This document shows, in pieces, positions 8,040 through 14,882 of a stretch of DNA of 23,191 nt (position 1 is the stretch's first letter; each line of letters begins with the position of its first letter). The position numbers and the translations under genes are program-made. Origin of the DNA: Alphaproteobacteria bacterium UBA4588 (GTDB lineage Bacteria; Pseudomonadota; Alphaproteobacteria; Puniceispirillales; Puniceispirillaceae); contig DGJU01000027.1 in NCBI GenBank assembly GCA_002387605.1, forward strand, positions 1 to 23,191. Direction: 5' to 3'. Below the pieces are notes generated by a model. That model saw only the letters and a program-made list of their open reading frames with translations. It had not been told where the DNA came from and searched no databases.

Positions 8040-10274
8040 ATATCTGCTTTAACAGGCCATTATCATCGTAACCCGACCGTTATGCTTTGGCTAATGGTCG
8101 GGTTATTTTCATCTATTCTTTTGCCGTGGTACGGCATTGAAGATGGATTTTTTGACTTAGAATGGATTATTGATGGTTACCCCTTAGATAGTGATTTTGC
8201 GCCGCTCTTCTTTTTATTGGGTCAAGGCGAAAAACTGTGGTTAACGCCCCTTATCATGCCGTTTTTCTTTGCATTTTTCGCTCTAACGCTGCCACAGCGC
8301 TCCTCTGCTTTTTCATGGGCGTTAATAATAGGGGGCGGCCTTGGTCTTATTTGGATGTGTGGACAAGGCCTTTCTATTGGCATTCGCGGCTGGCAAATTG
8401 CCTCTCTTCAAGAATTATTTGGTCCATTAGATGAACGCCAGTTTGGCATGGGTTATGGGGCCATCTTATATTTTGCTAGCTGTCTGTTTTTGTTTTCTAC
8501 AGGCCTTGCAGAGCAACGAGGCACTATGGGAGATAAATTCATCATTGGCATGATCTGTTTTGTTGTCATGCTTGTTGGTATTTTTGTTTTTTACCCCATT
8601 ATAAAATTAATCATTCTTGCCTTTATTGATGAGCAAAATGCATATTCTCTCTCACTTTTCTGGGAAAAGATAAGTGATAGCCGAATATGGTCTCTTGGAT
8701 GTGTTTTTGCTGAGCGTCGCTGTGGCGTAGCCTGGAACACTGTCTTTATGGCAACTATTGTCGGCTTTCTGACGACAACATTAGGGCTGGTTTTTGCCCT
8801 CCTCGTTACGAGAACAAATCTAAGATACCGCCGCATCTTTAGGGCCATCAGTATAATACCTCTTATCACACCCCCTTTTGTCATAGGTCTTGCTATAATA
8901 CTTCTGTTTGGTCTCTCGGGAGTCGTTTCAACAACAATCAGCGATATTTTTGGTCTAACACCTACGCGGTGGGTTTATGGTTTGCCAGGCATTGTTATTG
9001 CTCAAACACTGGCATATACCCCGATTGCGTTTTTGGTTCTCATTGGTGTTGTGGAAAGTGTTAGCCCCTCTTTGGAAGAAGCTGGGCTTACGCTGCGCGC
9101 GAACCCCTCACAAGTATTTCAAACTGTTTCTTTACCCTTAATTCGCCCAGGCCTTGCGAATGCCTTTTTACTTGGATTTATTGAAAGTATGGCGGATTTT
9201 GGCAACCCACTAGTGCTGGGCGGCAATTATGATGTGCTTTCAACAGAGATATTTTTTGCCATAGTTGGCGCGCAATACGATCAGGGACGGGCAGCAGTTC
9301 TTGCCCTCGTTTTATTATCGTTTACGCTAGCAGCTTTTTATATTCAACGATTCTGGCTAGGCAGAAAGTCATACACTACCATTACCGGAAAAGGTGATAG
9401 TGGCTATAATATGAAGCTACCTCCACTCCTCTCCCGAACTGTAATTTTTGTTGGCTCTAGCTGGGCATTTTTTACAATCGTTATCTACAGTATCATTGTT
9501 TACGGCAGTTTTGTAGAAATGTGGGGGTTAGATAATAGCCTTACATTTAAGCATTACATTACTGCCTTCTCAGTCTCAATTGAAGAAAATGGCATTCAAT
9601 GGACTGGTTCTGCTTGGAATTCATTTAGTACAACCTTCATGATTGCCGCAATTGCAGCGCCTCTGACTGCCGCCATTGGTTTGGTTACAGCCTACCTTCT
9701 GACGCGCCATAACTTCAGAGGAAAAAATGCTTTTGAATTTGGTACAATGCTGAGTTTTGCCATTCCAGGAACAGTTATTGGTGTGAGTTATATTTTGGCG
9801 TTTAATGTCCCTCCCATTGAGATTACGGGGACAGGAATCATTCTAATTGTTAGCTTTGTATTTCGTAATATGCCTGTTGGCGTGCGCTCAGGTGTTGCCG
9901 CCATGTCACAAATTGACAAAAGCTTAGATGAATCTTCCCTTACTCTTGGCGCAGGCTCGTTCCATACATTTACTAAGATAGTATTGCCCCTCCTCCGGCC
10001 CGCTATATTAGCGGCACTTGTCTTCAGCTTTGTTCGTTCGATGACAGCTATTTCAGCCGTAATTTTCCTTGTGAGTGCAGAATATGATATGGCAACGAGC
10101 TATATTATCGGCCGGGTTGAAAATAATGATTACGGGCTGGCCATTGCCTACTCAACTACACTGATATTCCTAATGTTACTGGTTATTATTCTATTGCAAA
10201 TTATGGTTGGAAAAACTGTTACTAACCGCCGGCAAGCGGGCACTGAAACACAAGGGGGCTTAAATGTCACTTAG
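8037..10274 (+). CDS. ABC importer permease, fused double-domain (FbpB/AfuB-like) with extra N-terminal membrane region
   Basis: A 745-residue inner-membrane permease with two tandem binding-protein-dependent transport domains in one chain. The two EAA cytoplasmic loops that dock the ATPase are visible: EEAGLTLRANPSQVFQ followed by LPLIRPGL, roughly residues 348-375, and DESSLTLGAGSFHTF followed by LPLLRPA, roughly 636-665. Each domain has about six membrane segments. The first ~190 residues precede the first canonical domain and add about four or five more hydrophobic segments, making the protein longer than FbpB-type permeases of about 500-560 residues. Translation probably starts at TTG (see the ribosome site entry). 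The stop overlaps the ATPase start by 11 nt, so the two are coupled. It forms the whole channel of the importer. Confidence 0.92.
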   Translation: MISALTGHYHRNPTVMLWLMVGLFSSILLPWYGIEDGFFDLEWIIDGYPLDSDFAPLFFLLGQGEKLWLTPLIMPFFFAFFALTLPQRSSAFSWALIIGGGLGLIWMCGQGLSIGIRGWQIASLQELFGPLDERQFGMGYGAILYFASCLFLFSTGLAEQRGTMGDKFIIGMICFVVMLVGIFVFYPIIKLIILAFIDEQNAYSLSLFWEKISDSRIWSLGCVFAERRCGVAWNTVFMATIVGFLTTTLGLVFALLVTRTNLRYRRIFRAISIIPLITPPFVIGLAIILLFGLSGVVSTTISDIFGLTPTRWVYGLPGIVIAQTLAYTPIAFLVLIGVVESVSPSLEEAGLTLRANPSQVFQTVSLPLIRPGLANAFLLGFIESMADFGNPLVLGGNYDVLSTEIFFAIVGAQYDQGRAAVLALVLLSFTLAAFYIQRFWLGRKSYTTITGKGDSGYNMKLPPLLSRTVIFVGSSWAFFTIVIYSIIVYGSFVEMWGLDNSLTFKHYITAFSVSIEENGIQWTGSAWNSFSTTFMIAAIAAPLTAAIGLVTAYLLTRHNFRGKNAFEFGTMLSFAIPGTVIGVSYILAFNVPPIEITGTGIILIVSFVFRNMPVGVRSGVAAMSQIDKSLDESSLTLGAGSFHTFTKIVLPLLRPAILAALVFSFVRSMTAISAVIFLVSAEYDMATSYIIGRVENNDYGLAIAYSTTLIFLMLLVIILLQIMVGKTVTNRRQAGTETQGGLNVT

Positions 10275-11343
10275 ACCTAAAAAAAGCGCAGCTGCGACGG
10301 TAACTTTTCGTGATGTAACAAAGCTATATGGGAAAGATACTGTTGCTGTTGACAATATATCACTTACCGTAGAGGCCGGCACTCTTGTTACATTACTAGG
10401 CCCCTCTGGTTGTGGTAAGACAACAACTCTTCGCATGATCGCTGGCTTAGAAGGTGTTAACAAAGGCAACATCTTTATTGATGATGAGGACATCACAAAC
10501 ATGCCTGCCTCGGAGCGTGATGTGTCTATGGTTTTTCAATCATATGCCTTGTTTCCTCATAAAACGGTCATCGAGAATGTGGCTTATGGCTTGCACTATT
10601 CTGGGTTAATTAAAAGTGCAATTCCTGTTAAGGCAAAGGAGGGATTATCTCTTGTTGGGCTAGAGCATTTAGCCGAGCGTTACCCGAGTGAATTGTCAGG
10701 TGGACAACAACAACGTGTTGCTGTGGCACGCGCACTTGTACTCGAGCCACAAGTGCTGCTTTTTGATGAACCTCTATCTAACCTTGATGCAAAATTGAGA
10801 CGCAGCGTTCGTGAGGAAATACGAGAACTCCAGCAAAAGCTTGGGTTAACAGTTGTTTATGTTACCCACGACCAAGAAGAAGCATTAGCTGTATCAGATA
10901 AAATTATCGTTATGAATAAGGGAAAAATTGCACAAATTGGCAGCCCACACGAGCTATATGAAAAACCAACAGATTTGTTTGTTGCAAATTTCATAGGTGA
11001 GTCAAATATTTTAGATTGCATGATAACATCTGTTACCGACAAGACAGTAGAGGTAAGCGTAGGCGGTAAAATATTTAACATTCCAGCTCAGCACATTAAA
11101 AAAGGGCCTGCAAAACTTGCAATCCGGCCTGAGCATATAAGCTTTCACAATGCTCAGAAAAAAGATGGCTTCTCTGGTAGTATTTTATCGGCAACTTATG
11201 TTGGCGCTAAAACGGAATATCAGGTGGAAACAAAAGCTGGTAAATTATTTGTAATGGTGGCGTCTACGGAGCGTTTACGAGACGTTAACACCAAGATTAA
11301 CCTTGGATTGTCTCCGGATAAAATGCTGCTATTTAACGATTAA
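10264..11343 (+). CDS. ABC importer ATP-binding protein (FbpC/PotA-like, with TOBE domain)
   Basis: A 359-residue ATPase that powers the importer from the cytoplasmic side. All nucleotide-binding motifs are intact: Walker A GPSGCGKTT (residues 46-54), Q-loop Gln92 (VFQSYALFPH), signature LSGGQQQR (144-151), Walker B VLLFDEP (164-170), D-loop SNLDAKL and switch His202 (VTHDQEEA). The C-terminal ~120 residues carry a TOBE-type regulatory beta-barrel, including LAIRPEHISF, as in iron, polyamine and sugar importers. The ATG lies within the permease end (11-nt overlap) with AGGGGGC about 5 nt upstream. It is the last gene of the importer operon; the next gene starts about 120 bp later. The sequence does not define the substrate. 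Confidence 0.95.
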   Translation: MSLRPKKSAAATVTFRDVTKLYGKDTVAVDNISLTVEAGTLVTLLGPSGCGKTTTLRMIAGLEGVNKGNIFIDDEDITNMPASERDVSMVFQSYALFPHKTVIENVAYGLHYSGLIKSAIPVKAKEGLSLVGLEHLAERYPSELSGGQQQRVAVARALVLEPQVLLFDEPLSNLDAKLRRSVREEIRELQQKLGLTVVYVTHDQEEALAVSDKIIVMNKGKIAQIGSPHELYEKPTDLFVANFIGESNILDCMITSVTDKTVEVSVGGKIFNIPAQHIKKGPAKLAIRPEHISFHNAQKKDGFSGSILSATYVGAKTEYQVETKAGKLFVMVASTERLRDVNTKINLGLSPDKMLLFND

Positions 11344-11465
11344 TTATCTACCAATCTTTTTTTAAAAAAATTACCGTCACTCTGGATGAGTGTAGCATTC
11401 GATTTATTTCCATCGCTTTTTGTTACCAGAATAATTCTCGCACACATAGAAGATGAGTGTTAGCC
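11344..11465. other. Intergenic gap after the importer operon, with a T7A7 run
   Basis: The gap holds an uninterrupted T7A7 self-complementary run at 11357-11370, 14 nt after the ATPase stop, and no GC-rich hairpin. It is not a standard intrinsic terminator. A similar T6A8 run follows the next gene. No convincing promoter hexamers were seen, so the dioxygenase could be read from the importer operon or from its own weak promoter. Confidence 0.35.
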
Positions 11466-12272
11466 ATGCATGACCTACTGACTGAGGAACATATAGTCTC
11501 ATATGCCCGTGATGGCGCTGTTTTTATCAAAGGCCTTTTTGCTGATCATGTTGATGACATTAAAAAAGGCATTGCTCTTAATATGGCTAACCCAAGTGAA
11601 TATGCGGCAGAAAATTTAAAACCGGGTGAAGCAGGGCGATTTTTTGATGATTACTGTAATTGGAGCCGTATTCTGCCGTTCCAAGATGTCATTACTCACT
11701 CACCAGTTGGTGAGGTTGCAGCTGATTTGATGCAATCTCATAATGTTCAGCTATTTCATGACCATGTTCTGGTTAAGGAAGCCGGAACGGGAAAAACGAC
11801 ACCTTGGCACCAAGATAGCCCTTATTATTTTGTTGATGGCGAGCAGACCGTGAGCTTTTGGTGCCCGGTTGATCCGGTAGACGCTTCAACATTGCGCTGT
11901 GTTGCCGGTTCTCATAAATGGCCCCGCCCCGTTCTTCCCACTCGCTGGTTATCAGAAGAAAATTTCTATCCTGATGCAGATGCCTATATGCCTGTTCCTG
12001 ACCCTGATAATGAAGGCATGTCGATTTTAGAATGGCCCATGGAACCCGGCGACGCAGTTGCTTTTGATTTTCGCATGCTTCATGGCACGCGCGGCAATAA
12101 AACACAAAACCGTCGACGCGCTTTCTCACTTCGTCTTGTGGGTGATGATACCCGATATATAGAACGCTGCGGCCCCACCTCACCTCCCTTCCCAGGGCAT
12201 GGGATGGAAGGCGGCCAACGACTTCGCGAGGATTGGTTCCCGATAATCTATAGCCGCTCAGCAGGTTCCTGA
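11466..12272 (+). CDS. PhyH-family Fe(II)/2-oxoglutarate-dependent dioxygenase
   Basis: A 268-residue member of the phytanoyl-CoA dioxygenase (PhyH) family: non-heme iron oxygenases that couple 2-oxoglutarate decarboxylation to hydroxylation of a substrate. The N-terminus (DGAVFIKGLF) is typical. The facial triad is complete: His115 and Asp117 in WHQDSPYY and His206 in FRMLHGTRGN. The Arg cluster in NKTQNRRRAFS, about 11 residues later, should bind the 2-oxoglutarate carboxylate. I chose the ATG at 11466. An in-frame GTG at 11457 would add three residues, and neither has a strong ribosome site (GATGAG upstream). Homologs act on acyl-CoAs, ectoine, phosphonates and chlorinated amino acids, so the substrate is open. 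It sits between an importer and a NIPSNAP-aminotransferase pair, suggesting a role in breaking down the imported compound. Confidence 0.9.
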   Translation: MHDLLTEEHIVSYARDGAVFIKGLFADHVDDIKKGIALNMANPSEYAAENLKPGEAGRFFDDYCNWSRILPFQDVITHSPVGEVAADLMQSHNVQLFHDHVLVKEAGTGKTTPWHQDSPYYFVDGEQTVSFWCPVDPVDASTLRCVAGSHKWPRPVLPTRWLSEENFYPDADAYMPVPDPDNEGMSILEWPMEPGDAVAFDFRMLHGTRGNKTQNRRRAFSLRLVGDDTRYIERCGPTSPPFPGHGMEGGQRLREDWFPIIYSRSAGS

Positions 12273-12412
12273 TATTTTTTAAAAAAAATAGGTTAAATCC
12301 AAAATTTACACTGTAGTTTATTTTGTTAATAACAGTAGAGTTAAAAAAACAATGAGATGGCTGAGGATAATATGTTTTTTACGAAAATTTTAGCAAAAAA
12401 AGGTAGAGATTA
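12273..12412. other. AT-rich intergenic gap before the NIPSNAP gene
   Basis: A 140-bp stretch that is very A/T-rich, with T6A8 at 12275-12288 immediately after the dioxygenase stop and A7 runs near 12343 and 12395. A 13-codon reading frame (12352-12393) precedes the NIPSNAP gene but has no ribosome site. The AGGTAGAG at 12402-12409 is the likely ribosome site of the NIPSNAP gene. No terminator hairpin or clear promoter was seen. Confidence 0.35.
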
Positions 12413-12742
12413 ATGTTAGTTGACGTTCGTACCTATCGCTGTGTACCCGGCACAATAAATGCGCATCTTGCGCTATATGATGAATTTGGCAGAGCACCGC
12501 AATATCGCTGCTTGGGAGAGCCTCTCGCTTTTTTGAAAGGTGAGACGGGCGACCCAAACGAGTTTGTTCATATCTGGGTTTATGAAAATGCAGGTGACCG
12601 TGAACAAAAACGCACAAAACTCTGGTCCGACCCTGAATGGCTTGCTTACACCAAGAAAAGTGCCGAGCTGGGCGCGCTTGAAATGCAGAATAATAAATTG
12701 ATGACGCCGACAAGCTTTAGTCCCTCGTTAACTAATTCCTGA
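12413..12742 (+). CDS. NIPSNAP family protein
   Basis: A 109-residue single-domain NIPSNAP protein (dimeric ferredoxin-like alpha+beta barrel). Family signatures are visible in order: DVRTYRCVPGT near the N-terminus, FGRAPQYRCLG (residues 25-35), a HIWVYENAGDREQKR block (around 58-72), DPEWLAYT (77-84) and a C-terminal MTPTSFSP. Length and architecture are standard for bacterial members. Their function is poorly known, but they often lie beside catabolic oxygenases and may be small-molecule binding or cofactor-less enzymes. The ATG follows AGGTAGAG at a good distance. It is co-oriented with the dioxygenase upstream and lies 68 bp before the aminotransferase, so it probably belongs to the same pathway. 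No biochemical role can be read from the sequence. Confidence 0.88.
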   Translation: MLVDVRTYRCVPGTINAHLALYDEFGRAPQYRCLGEPLAFLKGETGDPNEFVHIWVYENAGDREQKRTKLWSDPEWLAYTKKSAELGALEMQNNKLMTPTSFSPSLTNS

Positions 12743-12810
12743 TAATCTCTTCATAATCGTTATTATCGTCACTAATATCGCCTAATAGGCTCGCTCAGAA
12801 AGGTCTTTTG

Positions 12811-14070
12811 ATGACCCAGTTTTCCCCTGATTTGCTCCAAAATATTCGGAGCCGTTTTGCCCAGATTGATACATGTCCTATTCAAGGTCAGCGCATCTTC
12901 TTTGAGAATGCCGGCGGCGCCCTTACGCTGAATAAGGTTGTTGAAACATCATCAGAATATGCTGCTATCCCTGATAATCAGGGACGCGACAATCCAGGCT
13001 CGCACGAACTTGTGCGTGTTATTAATAAAGCAAAGCAGGATTTACGTACCTTTATGAATGCGCCCAAGGGTACATTTTTTGTCGGAGAGAGTGGTACTGA
13101 GCTTATTTTTCGTCTTGTGATGAATGCCTGCCTTGGCACAGCGCATGACGGTATTGCTTTAGGCTCCACAATCGAACATCCGGCAACCCGAAGCGCCTGT
13201 GCGCGCTGGGCGCCTATCAGTGGTAAACGCCATGTACTTATCACCCATGATGATGCCAAGGGTCTTGTGAGCGCTGAAGCCTATGCAGCGCATATCCAAG
13301 AAGATACCCGCGTTGCAACGATATTACATACATCTCCTGTGACAGGTATGGGGATGGATGTTGCCGCTATTTCTAAAGCCATTCGCGCCGTAAGCCCTGA
13401 TTGTTTTATCATTGTTGATGGTATTCAACATGCCGCACATGGGCAGATCGATATCGAAGCCTATGATGTGGATGGTTATGTTATCTCGCCTTACAAAATG
13501 TTTTCACGCCATGGTTATGGCCTAGCTTGGATTTCAGAGCGTATGGCTGCATTACCGCATGACAGCCTTGTTGGGGGTCCTGCAGAAAACTGGGAGCTTG
13601 GCACGCGCGATACCGGCGCCTATGTCACATTGTCAGATGTTGTTGATTATTTGGACTGGCTTGGCAGTTCTGTATCTGACAGCACAGACCGCCGCGCCCG
13701 CTTTATTGCGGCTGGCAAGGCCATTCACGGACATGAACAGGCCCTTACCACCGCAATGATTCACGGCACCGGCAATTTGCCCGGCCTTGCTGAAATGGAT
13801 CATGTAAACATCATTGGCGGGGTTGATAATCCAGCTCGCGAAGGGCTGGTATCACTTTATGTCGATGGGATGGCATCTCACGATGTCGTCGCCCGTCTTA
13901 ATCAAGAGGGCGTACGCACCCATCTTCGTAAAGCTGACCATTATTCTGGCAATGTACTTGACCCGCTTGGTCTTGATGGCTGCGTGAGAGTTTCAATGTG
14001 CCATTATAATAGTGAAGCTGAGGTCGCGCAATTTCTGGCTGTGATGAAAACAATATCAGCGTCTCTGTAA
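12811..14070 (+). CDS. Class V PLP-dependent aminotransferase / cysteine desulfurase-like protein
   Basis: A 419-residue fold-type I PLP enzyme of aminotransferase class V. The N-terminus has IFFENAGGALTL (residues 29-40). The region IVDGIQHAAHG (201-211) supplies the Asp203 that pairs with the pyridine nitrogen. The Schiff-base lysine is Lys229 in ISPYKMFSRHGYG. IEHPATRS (121-128) and ILHTSPVTGM (171-180) also match class V proteins such as CsdA/SufS relatives. No conserved active-site Cys loop of the cysteine desulfurases is evident, and the usual GT.E..G.P-like segment reads ENWELGTRDTG. A specialised transaminase, lyase or desulfurase are all possible. The ATG at 12811 follows AGAAAGG by 7 nt; a TTG at 12808 is less likely. 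The gene ends 15 nt from the convergent spermidine-synthase-like gene. No SUF genes are nearby, which argues against a housekeeping role. Confidence 0.85.
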   Translation: MTQFSPDLLQNIRSRFAQIDTCPIQGQRIFFENAGGALTLNKVVETSSEYAAIPDNQGRDNPGSHELVRVINKAKQDLRTFMNAPKGTFFVGESGTELIFRLVMNACLGTAHDGIALGSTIEHPATRSACARWAPISGKRHVLITHDDAKGLVSAEAYAAHIQEDTRVATILHTSPVTGMGMDVAAISKAIRAVSPDCFIIVDGIQHAAHGQIDIEAYDVDGYVISPYKMFSRHGYGLAWISERMAALPHDSLVGGPAENWELGTRDTGAYVTLSDVVDYLDWLGSSVSDSTDRRARFIAAGKAIHGHEQALTTAMIHGTGNLPGLAEMDHVNIIGGVDNPAREGLVSLYVDGMASHDVVARLNQEGVRTHLRKADHYSGNVLDPLGLDGCVRVSMCHYNSEAEVAQFLAVMKTISASL

Positions 14071-14085
14071 AGCTGCGCTGTTTGC

Positions 14086-14802
14086 TTATGCTTTAGCAAG
14101 GTAGATGCTCTGCACAAAATCACGATCCTGAAGGGGGTTGTGAAACGGGATTTCAACTGCGCTGGCAGAGGCAAAAACTGACTGAAGACGCCTCACAAAA
14201 CCGTCATCCGGCGGCTCATTAGACCAGAGGGCAAAGATACCGTCTGGCACGAGGTGTTTTTTTGCCTCAGCAAGGCCAGCTGGCTGATAAAAGCCTGCAT
14301 GGGATGCCGCGAGATGAAAATCTGGTGTATGGTCTATATCAAGCAGGATAGCATCGAATTTTCGACCTACTGCGCGTGGGTCAAACCCTGCTGCGCCCTC
14401 TGCCATCTGAAAAAAGTCACCCTCAACAAACTGCAATTTTGGGTTTTTGCTTAACCCTTCACCCAGCGGTATAAGGCCTGTTTTATGCCAGTCAATTACT
14501 GGTGATAGCTTTTCTACCACCAGAAGCTCATCGATACGGGCATCTTCTAGCGCGGCGGCAGCCGTAAACCCCATACCAAGCCCGCCAACAACAACAGCTA
14601 ATGGGTCCTCTTTTTTAACAGCCTCCAAGCCATATTTTGCCAGAGCAATTTCTGATGTCGTAAACAGGTCCGACATCAAATGCTCATCACCTAGCATGAT
14701 CTCCAGAACATCAACATCAAGCCGTAGCTCACGCCGACGCCTCAATGAAATCGGCCCGATAGGTGTTGGCTGATAATCTAATTCCTCAAAAAAACGGCTC
14801 AT
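14086..14802 (-). CDS. Spermidine-synthase-like SAM-binding protein
   Basis: A 238-residue Rossmann protein related to spermidine synthases (SpeE) and class I methyltransferases. The nucleotide-binding loop reads VVVGGLGMGFTAAAAL (residues 70-85), followed by LLVVEKLSPVIDWH with the acidic ribose-binding Glu97. The next acidic site is ILLDIDHTPD (152-161), where SpeE has a DSTDP-type motif. The canonical GGGDGG..RE of polyamine aminopropyltransferases is missing, and at 238 residues it is shorter than SpeE (about 285). It is therefore probably a methyltransferase-like relative rather than a true spermidine synthase. AGGA lies about 10 nt before the ATG. It lies 80 bp after the demethylase-like gene on the same strand and converges with the aminotransferase. 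The partner of the presumed SAM chemistry is unknown. Confidence 0.75.
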   Translation of the reverse strand: MSRFFEELDYQPTPIGPISLRRRRELRLDVDVLEIMLGDEHLMSDLFTTSEIALAKYGLEAVKKEDPLAVVVGGLGMGFTAAAALEDARIDELLVVEKLSPVIDWHKTGLIPLGEGLSKNPKLQFVEGDFFQMAEGAAGFDPRAVGRKFDAILLDIDHTPDFHLAASHAGFYQPAGLAEAKKHLVPDGIFALWSNEPPDDGFVRRLQSVFASASAVEIPFHNPLQDRDFVQSIYLAKA

Positions 14803-14847
14803 ATCTATTTTTTCCTAAAATGGGACTGCGCCATTCACCTGAAACCC

Positions 14848-14872
14848 CTGCCCTTACCGCTTTTTAAGGCAG
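14848..14872. other. Imperfect inverted repeat in the gap between two minus-strand genes
   Basis: CTGCC(c)TT at 14848-14855 pairs with AAGGCAG at 14866-14872, a 7-bp stem with one bulged C. It sits just after the stop of the demethylase-like gene. There is no T-run on either strand, so it is not a typical terminator. It may attenuate or protect mRNA ends between the two genes, or it may be chance. Confidence 0.3.
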
Positions 14873-14882
14873 AGGATTACTA

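Noticed and set aside
6996..11343. Calling the importer an Fe(III) transporter (fbpABC).
   Set aside because: The binding protein lacks the adjacent Tyr pair typical of FbpA, and its family also carries phosphosugar- and phosphonate-binding members, so only the family is called.
12352..12393. A 13-codon reading frame upstream of the NIPSNAP gene, considered as a leader peptide.
   Set aside because: It has no ribosome site, no run of regulatory codons and no attenuator hairpin after it; chance in AT-rich sequence explains it.
12780..12790. The palindrome GCCTA-A-TAGGC before the aminotransferase gene as an operator or hairpin.
   Set aside because: With a single-base centre it cannot form a hairpin. 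It is only 11 bp and isolated, so chance is likely.
14071..14110. A terminator between the convergent aminotransferase and spermidine-synthase-like genes (TTGCT...AGCAA).
   Set aside because: The stem is only 5 bp, lies inside the coding end of the minus-strand gene and has no T-run.
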